Assembly: GCA_029194665.1 (NCBI GenBank)
Contig: JARFXO010000003.1
Span: 496,001 to 560,000, forward strand
From: Nitrospira sp.
GTDB lineage: Bacteria; Nitrospirota; Nitrospiria; Nitrospirales; Nitrospiraceae
Length of the DNA stretch: 64,000 nt
Direction: 5' to 3'
Position 1 is the first letter of the stretch; every line of letters begins with the position of its first letter. Below, in pieces: positions 1 through 9,053 of the stretch. The notes under the pieces are model-generated. The model was not told the origin of the DNA, did not search any database, and saw only the letters and a program-made list of their open reading frames with translations. Both the position numbers and the translations under genes were made by a program.

Positions 1-2
1 AC

Positions 3-170
3 GGTCTCATTGGCGGTCTCCGTGGCGCAGCGGAATACGAAAGTCTCATCGGTCAGAAGGGTAAGGCTGTGGCCGGAATGGATGCACAGTCCGCCACGCA
101 TTTCGCCATCATTGTCCTGGTGCTCATGTGCAACGCATTCTACTTTTCGCTGCGACAGCAGAGAAAGTGA
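3..170 (+). CDS. C-terminal end of a membrane protein (partial)
   Basis: The open frame enters from the left edge and stops at TGA 168-170. Its last 55 residues contain one clear hydrophobic segment (FAIIVLVLMCNAFYFSL) followed by a short basic tail (RQQRK), so this is the membrane-anchored C-terminus of a larger protein whose body lies outside the window. The next gene starts 11 bp downstream on the same strand and is also a membrane protein, so the two are probably co-transcribed. The family cannot be decided from this fragment. Confidence 0.6.
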   Translation, partial: GLIGGLRGAAEYESLIGQKGKAVAGMDAQSATHFAIIVLVLMCNAFYFSLRQQRK

Positions 171-180
171 AGCATCAGCG

Positions 181-939
181 ATGACCATGCCGTTTGAGTT
201 GATCGTGGGGGCTTGGGTTGCAACCGGCTTGACTCTCCTCATCTTCACGTTCCTGTACAAGGACAACCCGCTGTTCAAACTGGCGGAGCACCTCTACGTC
301 GGAGTCTCCGTCGGGTACATCATCGTCAAGACGTACGACACCGTGATTGTCCACTTGGTCGTCAAGCCGATCGTGGAAAATGGTGAGGTCGCTCTTCTGA
401 TTCCGGTCGCCATCGGGATGCTCATGTTGACTCGATATGTGCCGAAAGCAGCCTGGATGTCCCGGTACGCGTTCGCCCTGATCGTCGGAATGGGGGCAGG
501 GCTGGCGATTCCGAGAACGATTTCCTCGTTTATTCTAAAGCAAGTCGAGGATACGGTGAGACCGTTGCTGTCGCTTACAGGGCCGGACGGCATGAGGTTC
601 TCGATGGATGTGCTCAATCCTTCCAGCAACCTCAACGCGATCATCATCCTGCTCGGGGTCAGCTCAGTCCTGTTCTACTTCTTCTTTTCGATCGAGCATA
701 GTGGGTTGGGAAAGGCGGTCGCGCGAACCGGCATCATCTTCCTGATGATTGCTTTCGGCGCGGCTTTCGGGTACACGGTCATGGCTCGCATGTCGCTCTT
801 GATCGGCCGATTGACGGATTTGATCGAATTCTCCGATGCCTCGTACGGTCGGCCTGCCATCTGGTTACTGATTCTTATTGTTGGAGCGCTCTTCGTGCTC
901 GCTCGGCGGAGACCAGATCATCCTCCTGATACTCGATAG
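181..939 (+). CDS. Polytopic membrane protein of unknown function
   Basis: 252 residues with about seven hydrophobic segments, including LIVGAWVATGLTLLIFTFLY near the N-terminus and AIWLLILIVGALFVLA at the C-terminus, then a basic tail (RRRPDHPPDTR) probably on the cytoplasmic side. The frame stays open upstream, but that part overlaps the preceding gene, so ATG 181 is chosen. It lies 11 bp after the preceding membrane protein gene and likely forms a small operon with it. I recognise no catalytic motif, transporter signature or cofactor site; the function is unknown. Confidence 0.75.
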   Translation: MTMPFELIVGAWVATGLTLLIFTFLYKDNPLFKLAEHLYVGVSVGYIIVKTYDTVIVHLVVKPIVENGEVALLIPVAIGMLMLTRYVPKAAWMSRYAFALIVGMGAGLAIPRTISSFILKQVEDTVRPLLSLTGPDGMRFSMDVLNPSSNLNAIIILLGVSSVLFYFFFSIEHSGLGKAVARTGIIFLMIAFGAAFGYTVMARMSLLIGRLTDLIEFSDASYGRPAIWLLILIVGALFVLARRRPDHPPDTR

Positions 940-995
940 GTTGGTCGTGGCCTTGGTTGCAGCAGCGCCAGTCCGTCCCCTACAATGTCTCCGCT

Positions 996-2231
996 ATGAT
1001 ATCCGGTGCCGCAAAATCACCCGCGCAATATCCAGTCCTGCGGAACTTGCAATTTTCCCCCATCAAGCAGGGGGACGATCAGCTGATCGTGCTCTGGGAC
1101 CCCAGAGGCTTGAGCAAAGAGAAGCTCGTCTTGCCGTTGAACTTGTTTTTCATCGTGCAACATTTCGATGGTGAACATTCACTACAAGAAATCGGTGCGT
1201 TGTACCTGAAACGGTTCGGTGAGTTTCTGATGCCGAGTAAAGTGGAACAACTGGTGGCGGATCTTGAACAAAAGCTGTTCTTGGAAGGGCCAAGAACCGA
1301 GTCGGCACGGCAACAGGCTTGTATTGTCTATCGGCAACAGCCGGTCCGACAGGCAGCTTTTGCCGGGCGAGGCTACGAGGCGGATGGCGCCAACCTGCGG
1401 AAGCAGATCGACGGCTTCTTCACATCAAGCGACGGGCCGGATTTCAAACCGTCGGAGCATCAGGGTAAGCTGATCAAAGGCCTGGTCGTTCCGACCTACG
1501 ATCTGAAGCAAGCAGGGCCGGTCTATGCATGGGCATACAAAGAGTTACAGGAAGCCCAACAGCCTGATGTCTATGTTCTGATCGGGACCGCCCATGCTGG
1601 GCTTGAAAACCTCTTTGCTGTCACGGACAAGAATTTTGAGACCGCGCTTGGTGTGGTGCCGGTGAACCAGCCGATCGTTACTCGCCTCAAGGCGGTTGCG
1701 CCGGAGTGCTTCGAGGAAGACATCGCTCACCAGTCGGAGCATGCGATTGAATTCCAGCTGCCGTTCCTTCAAACCATTATCGGCAAACCCTTCTCGATGA
1801 TCCCCATTCTGTCGTCGTTTTCCGCGCTGAGCCTGAATGATCCAACCGTTCGGAACTCAGTGAATCGATTTCTCACTGCCTTGCGAGACACAATTGCGGT
1901 CTCTGGAAAGACCGTGTGTGTCATCGCGGCAGGGGAGTTGGCCCACCTCGGCCTCCGCTACGGCGATAGCGCTCCACCGACCGATTTTTCCTTCCACCGC
2001 TCGATGCAGCATGACTTAGAAATGTTGAAACAGGTCGAGGAACTCAAGCCGGAGGGATTCGCCGACTACATCAGAAAAGAAGGCGATCTACGGCGTATCT
2101 CCGGCTTCTCACCGATTTACAGCTTGTTACGATTGGTCCAAGCGGAAAAGGGACAGGTCCTGCGCTATGATCGCGGCATCACTGATCAATACAACTCCAC
2201 CGTGACCTACGCCAGCATGGCGTTCTTCTAA
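996..2231 (+). CDS. MEMO-family protein (AmmeMemoRadiSam system protein B-like)
   Basis: About 411 residues. The first ~130 contain a helical region (DGEHSLQEIGALYLKRFGEF) that looks like a small winged-helix or PqqD-like module. The rest matches the MEMO family: GLVVPTYDLKQAGPVYAWAY, LIGTAHAG, SEHAIEFQLPFLQ and IAAGELAHLGLRYG occur in family order. Family members usually carry PHAGY at the first of these motifs; here it reads PTYDL, so one histidine expected at the putative metal site is missing while the later histidines remain. ATG 996 is preferred over an in-frame TTG at 957. No AMMECR1 or radical-SAM partner gene is adjacent. The biochemical role of bacterial MEMO proteins is not settled. 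Confidence 0.75.
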   Translation: MISGAAKSPAQYPVLRNLQFSPIKQGDDQLIVLWDPRGLSKEKLVLPLNLFFIVQHFDGEHSLQEIGALYLKRFGEFLMPSKVEQLVADLEQKLFLEGPRTESARQQACIVYRQQPVRQAAFAGRGYEADGANLRKQIDGFFTSSDGPDFKPSEHQGKLIKGLVVPTYDLKQAGPVYAWAYKELQEAQQPDVYVLIGTAHAGLENLFAVTDKNFETALGVVPVNQPIVTRLKAVAPECFEEDIAHQSEHAIEFQLPFLQTIIGKPFSMIPILSSFSALSLNDPTVRNSVNRFLTALRDTIAVSGKTVCVIAAGELAHLGLRYGDSAPPTDFSFHRSMQHDLEMLKQVEELKPEGFADYIRKEGDLRRISGFSPIYSLLRLVQAEKGQVLRYDRGITDQYNSTVTYASMAFF

Positions 2232-2439
2232 TTCCAGATTTGTCTCATTCGTATGATCATAGCGAGCGTTCGGCCTACACATTCACTCCGCTGCAGACTC
2301 CGAACGGGGTGCCTTGTAAATATTGGCCGTGCCTCCAACTACCTCGTTCTGTCCCAGAACCAGGAAGCCTCCAGCGTACCTCCTGCTTACGAACTGGCTT
2401 AATTACCTCACTCAAAATTAGTTGGGTCAAGTTCCGACG

Positions 2440-3843
2440 TTATAGGTAGGGAATCCAGGTTCTCGGTGAGCGATTCATGCCGTCGAGTGCGGCGACCTTG
2501 TAACATTCCGCCAGCGTCGGGTAGTTGAAGACCGTATCGATAAAGTAATCGATCTTGCCGTGAAAGGCCATGACGGCCTGGCCGATGTGGATCAGCTCTG
2601 TGGCCCCTTCGCCGATGGCATGGACACCGAGCAGATGTCTGGTGTGTCGGTGAAACAGCAGTTTGAGCATGCCGGTTTCATCGCCGATGAGTTGTCCACG
2701 GGCGATTTCTTCGTAGCGGGCGATGCCGACTCCATAGGGCATCTCTGCCTCTTTGAGTTCTTCCTCGTTTCGCCCCACCATGGAGATTTCTGGAATGGCA
2801 TAGATGCCGTAGGGGAGGAGGGAGGTGTCGGTACGCTCCGGGTGGCCAAAGGCGTGACAGGCGGCATGACGACCCTGCTGCATTGACGTCGATGCCAAGG
2901 CTGGAAAGCCGACGACGTCGCCGACCGCATAAATGTGGGGAATCGCCGTTTGGAAGTGTTCGTTGACAGTTAAGCGTCCGCGCTCATCCGGCTTAAGGTC
3001 GATGGCGTGGAGATTCAGCGATTGTGTCGCCCCAACGCGCCCGATGGCGTACATGAGTGTCGATGTGTGGACCGCACGGTTGTTCTGCAACGTTACTCGG
3101 ACGGACTTGTTCCATTCTTGCTTGATCGCGAGCACTGCTTCGTCATGATACAGGGTCACTCCCATGTCTTTCATTCGTTGCTGGAGCGTTTCAATGATCT
3201 CAGGGTCCACAAACTCCAACAGCCGCGGCCGTTTATCGATGAGGGTGACGGGGGTGCCCAAGGCGGCGAGCATCGAAGCATATTCCGTTCCGATCACACC
3301 GCCTCCGACGATCACGATGGAGTCGGGAATGCGTTTGAGGGTCAGGAGTCCGTCCGTGTCGATGACGGTCAGGTCGTCGAATGGAATGTGTGACGGCCGA
3401 GCCGGCTCCGTCCCCACGGCAATGACGATGAAGTCCGCTGTCAGCTCAAGCGCGCCACGATCCCTTTGAATGCGCAGGCGATGCGGATCAAGGAAACTGG
3501 CCGAACCGAGAAACATATCGACCTGATTCCGGGCCATCTGATTCTGCACGGTCTGGATCTCGTGCTTGATGATGTGGTTTGCGCGGAAAGCAAGGTCTTC
3601 GATCGTGATTTTCTTTTTTAAGCGGTATTCTTCCCCATAGATGCTTCGTTGACGAAATCCGGAGAGATAGAGCACCGCTTCGCGGAGGGATTTGCTTGGA
3701 ATGGTTCCGGTGTTGATGCAGACCCCACCGACGACCGTCTTCCGTTCGATAATCCCGACCTTCTTGTTCAGCTTAGCCGCCTGAATAGCAGCCTTTTGAC
3801 CGGCTGGTCCTGTGCCGATGACAAGTAAATCGTAATGAGCCAT
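2440..3843 (-). CDS. sthA: Soluble pyridine nucleotide transhydrogenase
   Basis: 467-residue class I flavoprotein disulfide-reductase relative. An N-terminal FAD fold is seen at VIGTGPAG (residues 8-15), then CINTGTIPSK (42-51), where the second redox cysteine of the CxxxxC pair is replaced by threonine; this is the hallmark of SthA-type transhydrogenases. A second dinucleotide fold (VIVGGGVIGTEYASML) lies near residue 180 and a dimerisation domain with HAIGEGATELIHIGQAVMA near the end. The enzyme interconverts NADPH+NAD and NADP+NADH in the cytosol and balances reducing equivalents. It is monocistronic in appearance; the neighbouring Tpx gene lies ~90 bp upstream on the same strand. Confidence 0.9.
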   Translation of the reverse strand: MAHYDLLVIGTGPAGQKAAIQAAKLNKKVGIIERKTVVGGVCINTGTIPSKSLREAVLYLSGFRQRSIYGEEYRLKKKITIEDLAFRANHIIKHEIQTVQNQMARNQVDMFLGSASFLDPHRLRIQRDRGALELTADFIVIAVGTEPARPSHIPFDDLTVIDTDGLLTLKRIPDSIVIVGGGVIGTEYASMLAALGTPVTLIDKRPRLLEFVDPEIIETLQQRMKDMGVTLYHDEAVLAIKQEWNKSVRVTLQNNRAVHTSTLMYAIGRVGATQSLNLHAIDLKPDERGRLTVNEHFQTAIPHIYAVGDVVGFPALASTSMQQGRHAACHAFGHPERTDTSLLPYGIYAIPEISMVGRNEEELKEAEMPYGVGIARYEEIARGQLIGDETGMLKLLFHRHTRHLLGVHAIGEGATELIHIGQAVMAFHGKIDYFIDTVFNYPTLAECYKVAALDGMNRSPRTWIPYL

Positions 3844-3934
3844 TGATATGGGAGAGGTTCAGGTTAGGGCTGGGTCATCCGCCTCGCTCAACCCTCGTCC
3901 TCAACCTTAGCCTTCACCTGAGCATTGCACAAAC

Positions 3935-4597
3935 TCAACTCTCCGTCACCAATCGGCGAGCAAATTGTAGGGCTTCTTCCATATCCGGGAGTTGCGTGAG
4001 TTCCGGGGTGATTTGCAGATAGCGAATGGTGTTCGTCTTATCGACCACCATGACCGCTCTCGTCAAAATGTGTGGGACTTCCAGGAAGAGACCATGGGTT
4101 TTTCCGAACTCGGCCCCACGGTAGTCGGACAGGAAGGTGACATTGGCGATGTTGGCTTCCTTGGCAAACCGTTTCTGGGCGAAGGGCGTATCGACGCTCA
4201 CGGTGATGAGTTCCACCATCCTATCGAGACCTTTATTCCGCTCGCTCAGAATATGCGTTTGTTGTTCGCACACAGGGGTGTCCAATGAGGGGACCACACT
4301 GATGACGCGGACTTTTCCGACGCCTTTGGTCTGCGCGATGTTCACGAGGGATAAGTCGTTCTGCGCCACGTTCACGTCCCGCAGTACGTCGCCGACCTTC
4401 ACGCCGTTGCCGGAAAGCGCCAGCGGGCTCCCTTTATATAAGACGCTGTTGCCTTCGCCTGCGACAGCGCTTCCATCCGCCACCGGCATCTTCTTGTAGG
4501 AAAAGCCGGCGCCGGTTGATCCTCCCATCGCCTGACATCCGGCGAGGCCAAGCGCAAGGCACAGGGTGCCGATGAAACCAGCATTGTCTATCCGCAT
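3935..4597 (-). CDS. Lipoprotein thiol peroxidase (Tpx-type) lacking the usual resolving cysteine
   Basis: 220 residues from the second ATG of a tandem ATGATG; that ATG sits six bases after AGGAG. The N-terminus is a lipoprotein signal (TLCLALGLAGC, lipobox cysteine ~21). The mature part is a peroxiredoxin of the Tpx class: PSLDTPVCEQQT carries the peroxidatic Cys (~110), followed by VSVDTPFAQKRF and TRAVMVVDKTNTIRY. In E. coli Tpx the resolving cysteine follows QKRF as CGAEG; here the sequence is AKEAN, so that cysteine is absent. It probably works as a 1-Cys or externally resolved, membrane-anchored periplasmic peroxidase. An alpha/beta-hydrolase lipoprotein gene lies 53 bp upstream and may be co-transcribed. 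Confidence 0.85.
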   Translation of the reverse strand: MRIDNAGFIGTLCLALGLAGCQAMGGSTGAGFSYKKMPVADGSAVAGEGNSVLYKGSPLALSGNGVKVGDVLRDVNVAQNDLSLVNIAQTKGVGKVRVISVVPSLDTPVCEQQTHILSERNKGLDRMVELITVSVDTPFAQKRFAKEANIANVTFLSDYRGAEFGKTHGLFLEVPHILTRAVMVVDKTNTIRYLQITPELTQLPDMEEALQFARRLVTES

Positions 4598-4649
4598 CAT
4601 ACGCTCCTTTCTGAGGATCATGCGTGGGGATTCCTCCCACGCGATCTAT

Positions 4650-5660
4650 TCAGGGTAATAGTTGAATATACGCGATCAACGATCGGTTCACCAGGTCCGG
4701 GCGTTCCCATTGCGGCATATGGCCGGCATCGGGAATTCTGACGAACTGGGATCCACGAATCCGATGGTGAAGTTCTTCACCCACGGCGAGAGGGAACACC
4801 CGGTCGTCTTCACCCCAGATAATCATGGTTGGGTGGGTGATGGAGCTGAGGCGTGGGGCAAAATCGGCTTCCCAGGAGGGGAGGGCGTTTCTCACGGCCA
4901 TAATAGGTTTGATGGTGCCGGGGCGCCGGCGATTACGATTGGACCGTTCGATCACGGCCGGCGTCAGGAGGTTGTGGTCGTGGACGATTTCCTTCAAGAC
5001 GGACTCGGTGACCAGCCCACCGAACAGCCAATTACCGAAGGAGACGAGCCAGGAAGGGGCTCGAGATTCCAGGGCTTGCTTGAATGAACGACTGGTGAGC
5101 TTGGCCAGGACATGAGAGGGTAACCCGTCGATGAGCACGAGTTTGTCGACACGGGTCGGATGGATCAATGTCATCCCAATCGCCAACCCAGCGCCCATGG
5201 AATTACCGATGAATGTGGCGTGAGGGATCTGCAAGGCGTCCATGAATCCGATACAAAAGTCCAACATCTGATCCGGTAAGTACTCAATGTCCGGCTTGTC
5301 TGACAATCCGGAACCGAGTAGGTCGAGCGTCAGGGTACGGAAATGTTCAGACAAGGCATGTTGCTGATGTTCCCATTGCCACATGGATCCGCCGAAACCG
5401 TGGATCAAGATGACAGGCGGACCTGTACCGACATCGAGATACGCGATCCGTTGATCATGCACGAGAACGGTGTTGATCGGAATGCGTTCTATCGGCGTCC
5501 GTTCTAACGTTTCGAAATATGACGGGATCTGTATGGGCTGGGCACAAGCGGTCATGAAAGACGATACGAGGCACAGGACGAGCAGCGCAAGTCGCTCTGG
5601 TCCGCATGATACGGAGATCGAGCCGACGCTGGAATTATTCCAGTTGAATGACCGTTTCAT
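4650..5660 (-). CDS. Alpha/beta-fold hydrolase, predicted lipoprotein
   Basis: 336 residues. Hydrophobic N-terminal segment LALLVLCLVSSFMTAC ends in a lipobox-like cysteine, so it is likely exported and anchored. The hydrolase core has VILIHGFGGSMWQWE (oxyanion region), the nucleophile elbow GNSMGAG, the acid in WGEDDRVFP and the catalytic histidine in AGHMPQWERP, a complete triad. The start overlaps the end of the carboxylase subunit gene by 26 bp, which suggests translational coupling. Substrate is not predictable; esterase or C-C bond hydrolase are both possible. No lid domain signature is recognisable. Confidence 0.85.
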   Translation of the reverse strand: MKRSFNWNNSSVGSISVSCGPERLALLVLCLVSSFMTACAQPIQIPSYFETLERTPIERIPINTVLVHDQRIAYLDVGTGPPVILIHGFGGSMWQWEHQQHALSEHFRTLTLDLLGSGLSDKPDIEYLPDQMLDFCIGFMDALQIPHATFIGNSMGAGLAIGMTLIHPTRVDKLVLIDGLPSHVLAKLTSRSFKQALESRAPSWLVSFGNWLFGGLVTESVLKEIVHDHNLLTPAVIERSNRNRRRPGTIKPIMAVRNALPSWEADFAPRLSSITHPTMIIWGEDDRVFPLAVGEELHHRIRGSQFVRIPDAGHMPQWERPDLVNRSLIAYIQLLP

Positions 5661-7590
5661 CCGTCTTCACATTGTCACCCTCGGCAGCCAAGATCGCGGC
5701 GACTCTCCCATCGATCGGCGCCGGCACTCGGCTTTCCATCTTCATCGCTTCGATAATCAACAGGGGATCGCCGGCCTTCACCCGATCGTCGACTGCAACC
5801 AGGATTTTCACCACTCGGCCCGGCATGGGTGGAGCCACATCACCCGCTTTCGAAGGTCTGGGACGTTTGGGTTTTCCTCTCGATTCAGTCTCTTGCGACT
5901 CCGGGACACCGGCAAGCACTTCTTGAATTGGTTCGAGCGACACTTCTTCGAGCTTATCGTTGACACGGATGTAGTAGGGCTTACGTCCGTCGATCTTACG
6001 GCCAGACCCCGAAACCTTCACATGATAGGTATCACCATGCACCGTCACATTGAATTCCACAGGCGCCAAGTGCAGCTCGTGGGCGATGGCGGGCCCTTTC
6101 GCCGACCCCAATTCGAGCGGTTCAGGGGTTAAGTCGCCTCTCTCGCGGTCTTCGAAAAAGTCCCGTGCGATGTTGGGAAACAGGACGAATGACAGCTGGT
6201 CCTCGATGCTCTGGGCCGACTCGGGCAGTTCTCTTTTGGCGTCGTCCAATTCCGGCTCCAACCGATCGGCCGGTCTGGTCTTGATCGGGGTTTCGTCGCC
6301 GGTTGCACGCGCCATCACATCGAGATCGACTTGGCCTGGCGCACGGCCGTAGAGTCCCAAGAAATAATTCTTGGTTTCGGTGGTGATGACCTTGTATCGC
6401 TCACCGGTCAGCACGTTGAGGGTTGCCTGGGTTCCGACGATTTGGCTGGTCGGGGTGACGAGCGGAGGATAGCCCATGTCTTTCCGCACCAGCGGAACCT
6501 CGTCGAGGACCTCCTTCATCCGGTCCAGGGCATTCTGTTCTGTCAGCTGGGCGGCCAAGTTCGACAGCATGCCGCCGGGAATCTGCGACATGAGGATCTC
6601 TGCATCCACGCCGGTAAAGTCGCTCTCGAACTGGCGATATTTGCGGCGAACCGTTCGGAAGTGCTCAGTGATCGGCTGGAACGATGCGAGATCCAGGCCC
6701 GTATCGTAGGGCGTATTCTGGAGTGAAGCAACCAGCGTTTCCGTCGCAGGGTGGGAGGTTCCTCCTGCCAACGGAGAGATGGAGGTATCGAGCATGTCGA
6801 GGCCTCCAAGGATCGCCATCAAAGAGGTCATGGAGGCCATACCGGACGTGTAATGCGAGTGGAGATGAAGCGGGACCTTGACGGCGGCCTTCAGCCGACG
6901 CACCAAATGGTATGCGTCGAGCGGAGCCAACAGTCCGGCCATGTCCTTGATACAAATCGTATCTGTTCCCAGATCTTCCAACCTCCTGGCCAAATCCACG
7001 AAACGGTCGATGCTATGGACCGGGCTGACGGTGTAACAGATGGTGGCTTCAGCATGTTTTCCGCAGGCTTTCACTTCACTCACGGCCCGATCGACATTCC
7101 GTACGTCGTTGAGGGCGTCGAAGATGCGGAAGACATCGATGCCGTTCGTGGCCGAACGTTCGATGAACCGCTCCACCACGTCGTCGGCGTAATGTCGATA
7201 GCCGACGAGGTTTTGCCCTCGCAACAACATTTGAAGCTTGGTGTTGGGCATGGCGGCCCGCAGGGCTCGGAGCCGTTCCCAGGGATCTTCTTTTAAGAAG
7301 CGCAAACAGGTGTCGAATGTGGCGCCCCCCCATACCTCAAGCGACCAATAGCCGACTGCGTCGAGCTTTTGTGCGATGGGCAGCATGTCTTCCGTGCGCA
7401 TGCGTGTCGCCAATAACGACTGATGGCCGTCTCGCAGCGCGACATCCGTGATCAGGACCGGCTTGCCGGCGGCCGGGGTAATCGTGAACTCGCCGGGGAG
7501 CGCCGGGGTACTCTTGGCGGTCTTGATCGCCGGAGCAGGCGATCTGGTCTTTTTCTGCGGTTTCCTTGTCGGTGGTCGTCTCTTCGCCAT
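5635..7590 (-). CDS. Biotin-dependent oxo-acid carboxylase, carboxyltransferase/biotin subunit (PycB/OadA-like)
   Basis: 651 residues. A basic, proline-rich leader of ~35 residues precedes the HMGL-like carboxyltransferase domain: DVALRDGHQSL (metal-binding Asp), CIKDMAG (lysine expected to be carbamylated) and HLHSH (metal histidines). A conserved carboxylase region follows (TPTSQIVGTQATLNVL), and the C-terminal biotinyl domain has EAMKM with biotin-accepting Lys ~617. With the upstream biotin carboxylase it makes a two-subunit pyruvate carboxylase or a 2-oxoglutarate-carboxylase-type enzyme; sequence motifs alone do not separate these. No membrane beta/gamma OAD subunits are encoded nearby, which argues against a sodium-pumping decarboxylase. 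Confidence 0.88.
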   Translation of the reverse strand: MAKRRPPTRKPQKKTRSPAPAIKTAKSTPALPGEFTITPAAGKPVLITDVALRDGHQSLLATRMRTEDMLPIAQKLDAVGYWSLEVWGGATFDTCLRFLKEDPWERLRALRAAMPNTKLQMLLRGQNLVGYRHYADDVVERFIERSATNGIDVFRIFDALNDVRNVDRAVSEVKACGKHAEATICYTVSPVHSIDRFVDLARRLEDLGTDTICIKDMAGLLAPLDAYHLVRRLKAAVKVPLHLHSHYTSGMASMTSLMAILGGLDMLDTSISPLAGGTSHPATETLVASLQNTPYDTGLDLASFQPITEHFRTVRRKYRQFESDFTGVDAEILMSQIPGGMLSNLAAQLTEQNALDRMKEVLDEVPLVRKDMGYPPLVTPTSQIVGTQATLNVLTGERYKVITTETKNYFLGLYGRAPGQVDLDVMARATGDETPIKTRPADRLEPELDDAKRELPESAQSIEDQLSFVLFPNIARDFFEDRERGDLTPEPLELGSAKGPAIAHELHLAPVEFNVTVHGDTYHVKVSGSGRKIDGRKPYYIRVNDKLEEVSLEPIQEVLAGVPESQETESRGKPKRPRPSKAGDVAPPMPGRVVKILVAVDDRVKAGDPLLIIEAMKMESRVPAPIDGRVAAILAAEGDNVKTDETVIQLE

Positions 7591-7634
7591 GATGGTTAGT
7601 ACATCCCTTCGGGAAGCAGCGGGGTTTGTTCGAA

Positions 7635-9053
7635 TTAGAGCCCTTCGTAGGCGGCAATCGCAGCCGACAGCGCCAACACCAGATCCTCCGGTTGCACAAA
7701 CTCGTGGTACGAGAACAATTCAGGGTGGGTGTCGAAATACGACGTGTCGAAACGTCCTGCAATAAAGTCCGGTTCCTGCATGATCGCTTCCATAAACGGG
7801 ATCGTTGTCTTTACTCCGCGCAGCACATATTCTTCGAGCGACCGCCTCATGCGGCTTACGGCTTCTTCCCAGGTGCGGCCTCGAACCGTTAACTTGGCCA
7901 GCAGCGCATCATAGTAAGGTGGGATTGTGTAATCCTTGTAGACCGCACCGTCGATGCGGACACCGATTCCACCAGGAGAGAGGTACGCCGTGATCGTGCC
8001 CGTGCAGGGCAGGAAATTGTTTTTAGGGTCTTCCGCATTAATCCGGCATTGGATGGCGTGGCCCTGGAGGATCACGTCCTTTTGCTGGATGCTGAGCGGC
8101 AGGCCGGCCGCGATCTTAATCTGATTTCGCACGATATCGATGGCCGTGATCTGTTCCGTCACCGTGTGTTCGACTTGGAGGCGAGGATTCATCTCGATGA
8201 AGTAGAACTTGCCTTCTTGATCGAGCAGAAACTCCACGGTTCCCGCGTTGTCGTACTTCACCGCGCGTGCGATGGCGATGGCGGCATTGCCCATCTCGTC
8301 CCGTAACTTCGGTGTGAGAATCAACGACGGTGCGATTTCAATCAACTTCTGGTGACGTCTCTGGATTGAACAATCGCGTTCATTTAAGTGAATGATATTT
8401 CCGTGGCGATCCCCCAGTATTTGGAACTCGATATGGTGCGGCCGCTCGATATATTTTTCGATGAAGACGCTGCCGTCTCCGAAGGAGGCTTCGGCCTCGC
8501 GCGAAGCGACGTCCATGTTCTCTCGCAGCTCATCGTCTGATCGGACCACGCGAAGCCCGCGACCGCCACCGCCGGCGCTCGCCTTGATCATGACCGGGTA
8601 ACCAGCCTTTTTTGCGAAGACCAGGGCTTCTTTTACACTGGTGATGGCGCCATCCGTACCGGGCACAATCGGAATGCCGGCCGATTCGGCGAGCTCGCGC
8701 GCCTTGACCTTGCTGCCCATCAGGGTAATGGCGTGGGTAGAAGGGCCGATGAACGTGATGCCGGAAGCCTGGCAGAGTTCAGCGAATTCCGCATTTTCAG
8801 CAAGAAACCCGTACCCAGGATGGACAGCATCGGCGCCGATCCGTTTGGCCAAGTCGACGATCTGGTTGCTATCCAAGAAACCCTTCACCGGCCCGGGCCC
8901 GACGAGGTAGGATTCGTCCGCCTTCTTCACATAGATCCCGGTCGAATCCGCTTCGGAATAGATGGCTGCTGTGGCGATGTTCAATTCGCGGCAGGCGCGG
9001 ATGATCCGCATGGCAATCTCACCGCGATTAGCGATTAAGATCTTCTTGAACAT
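7635..9053 (-). CDS. Biotin carboxylase subunit (AccC/PycA type)
   Basis: 472 residues, the usual length for a stand-alone biotin carboxylase. It starts with FKKILIANRGEIAMRIIRAC and contains VHPGYGFLAENAEF, the glycine-rich ATP-grasp loop KASAGGGGRGLR, HHIEFQILGD, ERDCSIQRRHQKLIE and EMNPRLQVEHTVTE, all core ATP/bicarbonate/biotin motifs. It carboxylates the biotin carried on the next subunit using ATP and bicarbonate. The subunit-B gene begins 44 bp downstream. In reverse-TCA bacteria such pairs supply oxaloacetate from pyruvate or make oxalosuccinate from 2-oxoglutarate; which applies is inference. The ~340 bp upstream gap to a divergent gene holds the promoter. Confidence 0.9.
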   Translation of the reverse strand: MFKKILIANRGEIAMRIIRACRELNIATAAIYSEADSTGIYVKKADESYLVGPGPVKGFLDSNQIVDLAKRIGADAVHPGYGFLAENAEFAELCQASGITFIGPSTHAITLMGSKVKARELAESAGIPIVPGTDGAITSVKEALVFAKKAGYPVMIKASAGGGGRGLRVVRSDDELRENMDVASREAEASFGDGSVFIEKYIERPHHIEFQILGDRHGNIIHLNERDCSIQRRHQKLIEIAPSLILTPKLRDEMGNAAIAIARAVKYDNAGTVEFLLDQEGKFYFIEMNPRLQVEHTVTEQITAIDIVRNQIKIAAGLPLSIQQKDVILQGHAIQCRINAEDPKNNFLPCTGTITAYLSPGGIGVRIDGAVYKDYTIPPYYDALLAKLTVRGRTWEEAVSRMRRSLEEYVLRGVKTTIPFMEAIMQEPDFIAGRFDTSYFDTHPELFSYHEFVQPEDLVLALSAAIAAYEGL

